Shown here: positions 12,951 to 16,844 of the stretch, one piece after another
Layout: the number at the start of each line of letters is the position of its first letter
Numbering within the stretch: the first letter of the stretch is position 1
From: an uncultured Collinsella sp.
Lineage (GTDB): Bacteria; Actinomycetota; Coriobacteriia; Coriobacteriales; Coriobacteriaceae
Reading direction: 5' to 3'
Length of the DNA: 16,844 nt
Assembly: GCA_937926755.1 (NCBI GenBank)
Contig: CALBBA010000173.1
Coordinates: forward strand, 1-16,844
Position numbers and translations under genes: made by a program
Notes under the pieces: model-generated
The model's input: the letters and a program-made list of their open reading frames with translations, nothing else
What the model was told of the DNA's origin: nothing
Databases searched by the model: none

Positions 12951-13217
12951 ATGCTCACATTGGAAGAGGCCATAAAGCCGATTCTGGAAGAGGAGGCCGT
13001 AGACGGATACGGCCCGGTGTGCGCATACGAGGGCAAATACCATTGGTTCGTCGGTTTCGGTTTCGATGGAAAGATGGCCCCGGGCGACACTCCGTATGCT
13101 ATCGACAAGGAAACGGGGAAGATTGACTTCTTCCCGATTCCATTTTTCCTCAGAGGCGAGAGCCCGTCTGCTATCGAGCTTGAGATGGACAAGGCCCACG
13201 AGGTAAAAATCCAATAG
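12951..13217 (+). CDS. Small acidic protein, Imm35/YrhB-like immunity candidate, 88 aa
   Basis: The product contains HWFVGFGFDGKMAPGDTPYA followed by IDKETGKIDFFPIPF. The pattern of an aromatic strand, then a short loop, then a VDK.TG.I hairpin is common in small bacterial immunity proteins of the YrhB/Imm35 type, though the match is by eye only. The protein is acidic, single-domain and soluble. AAGAGG lies upstream of ATG 12951. The gene is AT-richer than the structural genes and sits between the zincin gene and a terminator, as expected for an immunity gene carried with a toxin tip. Confidence 0.6.
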   Translation: MLTLEEAIKPILEEEAVDGYGPVCAYEGKYHWFVGFGFDGKMAPGDTPYAIDKETGKIDFFPIPFFLRGESPSAIELEMDKAHEVKIQ

Positions 13218-13227
13218 ATCACAGCGG

Positions 13228-13251
13228 GCCCCGCCACGGCGGGGCTTTTTT
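13228..13251 (+). terminator. Rho-independent terminator after the toxin/immunity segment
   Basis: GCCCCGC (13228-13234) pairs with GCGGGGC (13239-13245) around a 4-base loop, followed immediately by six T residues. It begins 11 bases after the 88-aa gene stop. Confidence 0.92.
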
Positions 13252-13302
13252 CATGCCGCGTGACCGTGCCGTGACACTGCCTGCAGAGAGATTGGGGCAG
13301 GC

Positions 13303-13524
13303 ATGAAAGAGCTATTCACTTGCGCGAACTGCGGCGACTGCGCCGTAAAGCTGGGCTTCGGCTTCACGTTCCCGGATACCTACATCTGCACGCAGCGCGG
13401 CGACGAGGTTGAGCCCGACGACGGCTGCACGCTCGGGTGCGAGGGCGTGCCGGTGCAGGCCATCGAGGCCATCGAGGCGGACGTCAACGGCCGCGTGGGC
13501 TACGGCTGCGAGGTGCTCGACTGA
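13303..13524 (+). CDS. Cys-rich hypothetical protein, 73 aa
   Basis: ATG 13303 opens a frame with CANCGDC at residues 7-13, further cysteines at YIC, DGC and LGC, and a single C-terminal cysteine, consistent with a small zinc-binding fold. The ribosome-binding site is weak (GGGGCAGG upstream). Its stop overlaps the next gene's ATG (TGATG), linking it to the neck protein. Function not recognised; it may be a virion or assembly accessory protein. Confidence 0.65.
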   Translation: MKELFTCANCGDCAVKLGFGFTFPDTYICTQRGDEVEPDDGCTLGCEGVPVQAIEAIEADVNGRVGYGCEVLD

Positions 13525-13946
13525 TGGCTTACGGGCTCGTCGGCGGCGTCGGCGACCACGGCCGGCACGGCACCCTCATCACCGAGGAGATCGTAAACGC
13601 TGCGAAGCTGGATACCGCCGAGTGCATCGAGATACGGCAGAACAACATCGAGCAGGTCGAGAAGGCCCTCCTGCGCGCCTATAAGACGGGCCTAGAGGAG
13701 ATAGGCCTCGTCGCGGAGGGCTACGCCAAGGCGACGTGCCCGGTCGACACGGGCAGGTTGCGCAACTCCGTCACGCACCTCCTCAAAGGCTACGACTGCT
13801 TCATCGGGACCAACGTCGAGTACGCGCCATACGTCGAGGAGGGGACCTCCCGCATGAAGGGCAAGCACTTCCTGCGCAAGGCGGCAACGGGCCACGGAGA
13901 CACGTACCGGGCGATTCTCGAGAAGCACCTGAGGGGTGGCGCGTAG
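13524..13946 (+). CDS. HK97 gp10-like neck/head-closure protein
   Basis: This 140-aa protein carries the gp10-like signature: EGYAKATCPVDTGRLRNSV near residues 66-84, then a VGTNVEYAPYVEEGTS-like stretch and KGKHFLRKAA, the region conserved in HK97 gp10 and similar tail-completion proteins. These proteins sit at the head-tail interface. In many phages the gene lies after the major capsid gene; here it precedes the scaffold. It starts at a TGATG overlap, ruling out the longer in-frame extension upstream. Confidence 0.88.
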   Translation: MAYGLVGGVGDHGRHGTLITEEIVNAAKLDTAECIEIRQNNIEQVEKALLRAYKTGLEEIGLVAEGYAKATCPVDTGRLRNSVTHLLKGYDCFIGTNVEYAPYVEEGTSRMKGKHFLRKAATGHGDTYRAILEKHLRGGA

Positions 13947-13970
13947 GGCCGCGTTACTCCGCTTGGATAC

Positions 13971-14050
13971 TCACCCTTGCCGCGAGGTATTGCGGTGCGG
14001 GCCCTGCCGAGGCAATAGGTGGGAACCCGCCCATTCCGAAGCAAGGGAGA
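13971..14050 (+). promoter_or_regulatory. Structured leader that can sequester the scaffold gene's ribosome-binding site
   Basis: In the 109-base gap before the scaffold start, CCCTTGC (13974-13980) is perfectly complementary to GCAAGGG (14041-14047), which contains the Shine-Dalgarno site; TC/GA extends the helix past one mismatch. Within lie two further helices: TATTGC (13988-13993) with GCAATA (14012-14017), and GGTGG/CCGCC (14018-14031). This is a three-way-junction-like design. Read by eye, not folded by software. Confidence 0.55.
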
Positions 14051-14055
14051 TTCTG

Positions 14056-14619
14056 TTGGCACTCACGCGAAAGATGCTCAAGGCAATGGGCATCGAGGAC
14101 GAGAAGATCGACCAGATCATCGAGGAGCACGCCGAGAGCGTGGACGCGCTCAAGGCGCAGCGCGACGAGCTCAAGGAGGCCGCGGGCAAGGCGGACGGCT
14201 ACAAGAAGGAGCTGGACGCGCTCAAGGCCAAGGGCGAGGGCGCGGGCGAGTACGAGGAAAAGTACAAGGCTGCCGTCAAGAACCTAGAGGACTACAAGGC
14301 CAAGGTCGAGGGCGAGAAAGCCGCAGCCGAGAAGCGCAGCCTGTACCGAGAGCTGCTCAAGTCGGCGGGCGTCGACCCCAAGCGCATCGAGACCGTTCTC
14401 AAGGTCTCCGACCTCGAGAACGTGACCGTCAAGGACGGCGCTATCGAGGGTGCGGACAAGCTCACCGAGGGCATCAAGGCCGACTGGGCCGACTTCATCG
14501 CAACCACGACCGTCAAGGGCGCCGACGTGGCCCACGCCCCCAAGGGCGAGGGCGGCAAGGACATCAACGAAATGAGCACCGCCGAGTACATGAAGTACAA
14601 GGCGGAGCAGAGAGGCTAA
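14056..14619 (+). CDS. Phage scaffold protein (GP20-like)
   Basis: This 187-aa protein sits just upstream of the coat gene and is predominantly coiled coil (EKIDQIIEEHAESVDALKAQ and following heptads to about residue 90). It then has a small folded region (LLKSAGVDPKRIETVLKVSD) and a C-terminal STAEYMKYKAEQRG helix with basic residues, as in Phage_GP20-type scaffolds that organise coat subunits into proheads and are then lost. The start is TTG 14056 with AAGGGAG at 14043-14049. An upstream GTG at 13936 would read through the structured leader and is rejected. Ends nine bases before the coat gene. Confidence 0.88.
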   Translation: MALTRKMLKAMGIEDEKIDQIIEEHAESVDALKAQRDELKEAAGKADGYKKELDALKAKGEGAGEYEEKYKAAVKNLEDYKAKVEGEKAAAEKRSLYRELLKSAGVDPKRIETVLKVSDLENVTVKDGAIEGADKLTEGIKADWADFIATTTVKGADVAHAPKGEGGKDINEMSTAEYMKYKAEQRG

Positions 14620-14628
14620 GGGGTATCT

Positions 14629-15510
14629 GTGTCGAACACCATCCTTACACCCAACATCATCGCCAACGAGGCGCTGGACGTTCTGCGCACCAACGCCGTC
14701 ATGGCCAACCTCGTCCACCGCGACTACTCCTCCGAGTTCGTCGCCGGCGTGGGCGACACCATCACCGTCCGCAAGCCCGCCACCTTCGAGGCCAAGGAGT
14801 TCACCACCGAGGTCGAGGTGCAGGACGCCACGGAGGGCAAGGTCCCCGTCAAGATGGACAAGCTGCTCGACGTGACGTTCGCCGTCACGTCCAAGGAGCT
14901 GACGATGGGCATCGTCGACTTCTCCGAGCAGTTCCTCGTTCCGGCGATGCAGGCCTTCGCCGACAAGATCGACGGCTACCTGCTCAAGCTTGAGAAGGAC
15001 GTCACGAACCGCGTCGACCACACCAAGGGCGCCATCGCCGTGGCGGACATCATCGCCGCCCGCAAGTTCCTCGTGGACGCCAAGGCGCCCTCCACGGAGC
15101 GCCGCTTCGTCTACGGCTCCCAGGCCGAGGCCGACCTGCTCAACACCGAGGCGTTCACCAACGCCTCCGCCGTCGGCGACAACGGCACCGCCCTCAAGGA
15201 GGCATCGCTTGGCCGCAAGTACGGCCTCGACTTCTACTGCGACCAGAACGTGCAGAAGACCACGGCGGAGACGGCCAACTACACGCCGTCCATCGCGTTC
15301 CACAAGAACGCCTTCGCGCTCGTGACCCGCCAGCTCGAGATGCCGCTCGGCGCGCCCAAGGCGTACTCCACCTCCTACGACGGCTTCGGCCTGCGCGTAG
15401 TCCAGGGCTACGACCAGAAGACCAAGACCGACACCGTCTCCATCGACATGCTCTGCGGCGTCAAGACCCTCAGCCCCGAGCTCGCTGCCGTCATCACCGA
15501 TAAGCGATAG
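14629..15510 (+). CDS. Major capsid protein (P22 coat-like HK97 fold)
   Basis: This 293-aa protein starts with GTG 14629, after AAGGGG. Its N-terminus (NIIANEALDVLRTNAVMANL followed by VHRDYSSEF) and the segment GVGDTITVRKP match the P22-coat family of HK97-fold major capsid proteins, as do VTSKELTMGIVDFSEQFLVP and the C-terminal RVVQGYDQKTKTDTVSIDML. It polymerises into the icosahedral shell. Codon use is strongly GC-biased, as expected for an abundant structural protein. Its position after a scaffold gene and before connectors is standard. Confidence 0.92.
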   Translation: MSNTILTPNIIANEALDVLRTNAVMANLVHRDYSSEFVAGVGDTITVRKPATFEAKEFTTEVEVQDATEGKVPVKMDKLLDVTFAVTSKELTMGIVDFSEQFLVPAMQAFADKIDGYLLKLEKDVTNRVDHTKGAIAVADIIAARKFLVDAKAPSTERRFVYGSQAEADLLNTEAFTNASAVGDNGTALKEASLGRKYGLDFYCDQNVQKTTAETANYTPSIAFHKNAFALVTRQLEMPLGAPKAYSTSYDGFGLRVVQGYDQKTKTDTVSIDMLCGVKTLSPELAAVITDKR

Positions 15511-15518
15511 GCGCAGAG

Positions 15519-15935
15519 ATGCTCGAGCAGGTGCTTCTGTCGCTGCGCAACTGGTTCGTCGCCGACAAGCGCACGGGGCGCGTCCGTATCGAGGACGGCC
15601 GCCTCGTGCCGCCCGCGGCCCTCGGCCTCAAGGAGGGCCAGTACGTCCGCATCACGGGCTCGACCTTCAACGACGGACTGCACGCGTGGCCCTACAACGG
15701 GCTCACGGACGAGGAGTTCGTCGGCACCGTCTGGGCGCTCGCCATCCCGCAGGCCGTGGTCGACCTCGCTGACGAGATCGCGGCGTGGCAGGCCGAGCAC
15801 GCCAAGGAGCTGGACAGCCCGTACGCATCCGAGAGCTTTGGCGGCTACAGCTACACGCGCGTCGGCGGCGACGGCTCGCCAATCACGTGGCGACAGCAGT
15901 TCAAGGCGCGTCTCGACCCTTGGAGAAAGCTGTGA
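15519..15935 (+). CDS. Head-tail connector protein (adaptor-like)
   Basis: This 138-aa protein begins LEQVLLSLRNWFVADKRTG and ends with SESFGGYSYTRVGGDG...WRQQFKARLDPWRKL. This ending is a recognisable pattern of small connector proteins found directly after the coat gene in Gram-positive siphophages (gp6/gp15-adaptor class). It probably binds the portal ring after packaging. The stop overlaps the next gene's GTG start. Confidence 0.8.
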   Translation: MLEQVLLSLRNWFVADKRTGRVRIEDGRLVPPAALGLKEGQYVRITGSTFNDGLHAWPYNGLTDEEFVGTVWALAIPQAVVDLADEIAAWQAEHAKELDSPYASESFGGYSYTRVGGDGSPITWRQQFKARLDPWRKL

Positions 15936-16285
15936 GCCGCCTGTACGAGCGCATGGCGGTGGCGTGCGCGAGGCTCGTCGCAAAGACCGAGCCTGACGGC
16001 GAGGGCGGCTTCAAGACCGTCCTCGCCGTCGGCGACGGCTTCACGGCGGCGATCGTGCGCGACAGCTCGACGGCCTCGCGCATCGCGGAGCACGACGGCG
16101 TGAGGAACGTCTACACCGTGACCACCGACGAGCCGCTGCGGTACGGCGACCTCTTCCAGCGTGCGTTCGACGGGCAGGTATTCCGCTGCACGTCGAACGC
16201 GGACGACGGCGCCGCGCCGTGCTGCGCGTCGTTCAGCTTCGGCCAGTGCAGCGCGGAGGAGTGGGAGGTGCCGGATGGCGACTAA
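15932..16285 (+). CDS. Head-tail joining/stopper-like protein, 117 aa
   Basis: A GTG at 15932 overlaps the previous stop (GTGA), with GGAGAAAG six bases upstream. The product starts MSRLYERMAVACARLVAKTE and reads as a small beta-rich protein (VYTVTTDEPLRYGDLFQRAF), consistent with the stopper or minor capsid protein that occupies this place between connector and tail terminator. Three cysteines lie in the ADDGAAPCCASF region. Assignment comes mainly from synteny. Confidence 0.7.
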   Translation: MSRLYERMAVACARLVAKTEPDGEGGFKTVLAVGDGFTAAIVRDSSTASRIAEHDGVRNVYTVTTDEPLRYGDLFQRAFDGQVFRCTSNADDGAAPCCASFSFGQCSAEEWEVPDGD

Positions 16286-16643
16286 GGCGGCAGTGCTGCA
16301 GGCGTGGCTCGAGGGCTTCGGGCTGCCCGTGTACCGCGACTCGGCGGTGCCGGGCGAGGCGAAGATGCCCTACATCACCTACGACCTGCCGACCGCGTCG
16401 TTCGGCACGCAGTGCAACTCCGAGGTGAACCTCTGGTACCGGACCTCGTCCGAGGCCGCGCCCAACGCCAAGGCCGAGGAGGTCGCCCGGGCGCTGGGGC
16501 TGTCGGGCGTGCTGCTGCCGTGCGACGGCGGCGGCATGTGGGTGATGCAGGGCGATCCGTTCTGCAACGCCATGGCCGACGAGGACAACGCCGTGAAGCG
16601 CCGAATCATCAACCTGACCATTGAGTACATGACCAGCTACTAG
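16275..16643 (+). CDS. Tail terminator/tail completion-like protein, 122 aa
   Basis: ATG 16275 with GGGAGG at 16263-16268 gives a 122-aa protein overlapping the previous gene by 11 bases. It reads ATKAAVLQAWLEGFGLPVYR, then MPYITYDLPTASFGTQCNSE, then NAKAEEVARALG, and ends RRIINLTIEYMTSY. This order of an N-terminal helix, a PYITY strand, a KAEEVA helix and a closing beta strand matches tail-terminator-type proteins located just before the tail tube gene. Assignment by pattern and synteny. Confidence 0.75.
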   Translation: MATKAAVLQAWLEGFGLPVYRDSAVPGEAKMPYITYDLPTASFGTQCNSEVNLWYRTSSEAAPNAKAEEVARALGLSGVLLPCDGGGMWVMQGDPFCNAMADEDNAVKRRIINLTIEYMTSY

Positions 16644-16651
16644 GAGGTCAT

Positions 16652-16844
16652 ATGTCTAAGTTCACGCGCATCCCCGAGAACACGTTCAAGGAGATCGTCA
16701 TCAACGCGGGCCTGCTCGCCACGAATTTCAACCCCAAGACCGCCGAGGTCGCGGAGTCCGAGCTGATGGGCGCGACGAGCGGCGGAACCAGCTTCGCCGC
16801 CACGCCCAGCTTCATCGACTACGGCGAGGACCACGACAACTGCC
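16652..16844 (+). CDS. Major tail (tube) protein, N-terminal part, truncated by the window end
   Basis: ATG 16652 has AGGAGG at 16642-16647. The visible 64 residues read SKFTRIPENTFKEIVINAGL, then ATSGGTSFAATPSFIDYGED, a familiar start of tail tube or tail structural proteins in Gram-positive siphophages. A highly expressed structural protein is implied by the perfect Shine-Dalgarno and GC-rich third positions. The rest lies beyond the window. Confidence 0.75.
   Translation, partial: MSKFTRIPENTFKEIVINAGLLATNFNPKTAEVAESELMGATSGGTSFAATPSFIDYGEDHDNC

Noticed and set aside
14284..15303. A 339-codon minus-strand frame across scaffold and coat genes
   Set aside because: Shadow of the GC-biased coat and scaffold codons; no ribosome-binding site and unnatural composition.
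1..16844. CRISPR arrays, tRNA or rRNA genes, insertion sequences
   Set aside because: No regularly spaced repeats, cloverleaf with conserved TTCGA-type arm, rRNA-like sequence, or transposase ORF was seen on either strand.

Overview
This window is a stretch of a tailed-phage genome or prophage (Caudoviricetes). It is GC-rich and every convincing gene is on the + strand, packed with 1-20 base overlaps. Strong Shine-Dalgarno sites (AGGAGG, AAGGGAGG), GTG and TTG starts and a Coriobacteriia-like style of phage protein suggest a host among high-GC gut Actinomycetota such as the Eggerthella/Collinsella/Olsenella relatives. That host guess rests on recall of protein style and base composition only. 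No integrase, attachment site, tRNA or rRNA is visible.

Layout. (1) 1-3055: a run of about a dozen small early or accessory genes: a MazG-like protein, a DUF3850/ASCH protein, a Lar-type restriction-alleviation protein, an XRE repressor-like protein, several Cys-rich unknowns, and a helix-turn-helix/zinc-ribbon protein just before the packaging genes. (2) 3105-3208: a strong terminator followed by a 72-bp imperfect palindrome. (3) 3220-6274: small and large terminase and portal. (4) 6274-10645: a receptor-binding cassette consisting of a fibre/baseplate-like coiled-coil protein, a 541-aa diversity-generating retroelement (DGR) target with a C-terminal variable repeat (VR, 8668-8779), tandem hairpins, a template repeat (TR, 8881-8992), a DGR reverse transcriptase, and two small tail-accessory proteins, closed by a UUCG-loop terminator. 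(5) 10724-13251: a MuF-type minor head protein whose C-terminal part carries an HEFGH zincin motif, followed by two small AT-richer genes that are candidate immunity genes, then a terminator. (6) 13303-16844: a Cys-rich protein, a gp10-like neck protein, scaffold, P22-like coat protein, head-tail connectors, tail terminator and the start of a tail protein.

The two standout systems are the DGR and the MuF-zincin/immunity module. In the DGR all 17 TR/VR differences over 112 bp lie at template adenines, all 14 adenine-containing codons are changed in VR, and none of those codons can mutate to a stop. It sits, unusually, between portal and minor head genes, has no visible Avd gene, and its RT has an L where DGR RTs normally have the Q of the SQ motif. 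The MuF-zincin module looks like a virion-delivered polymorphic toxin with a replaceable tip. Secondary observations are the palindrome before the terminase, a Shine-Dalgarno-sequestering leader before the scaffold gene, and two early genes that look interrupted by one stop codon or one extra base.
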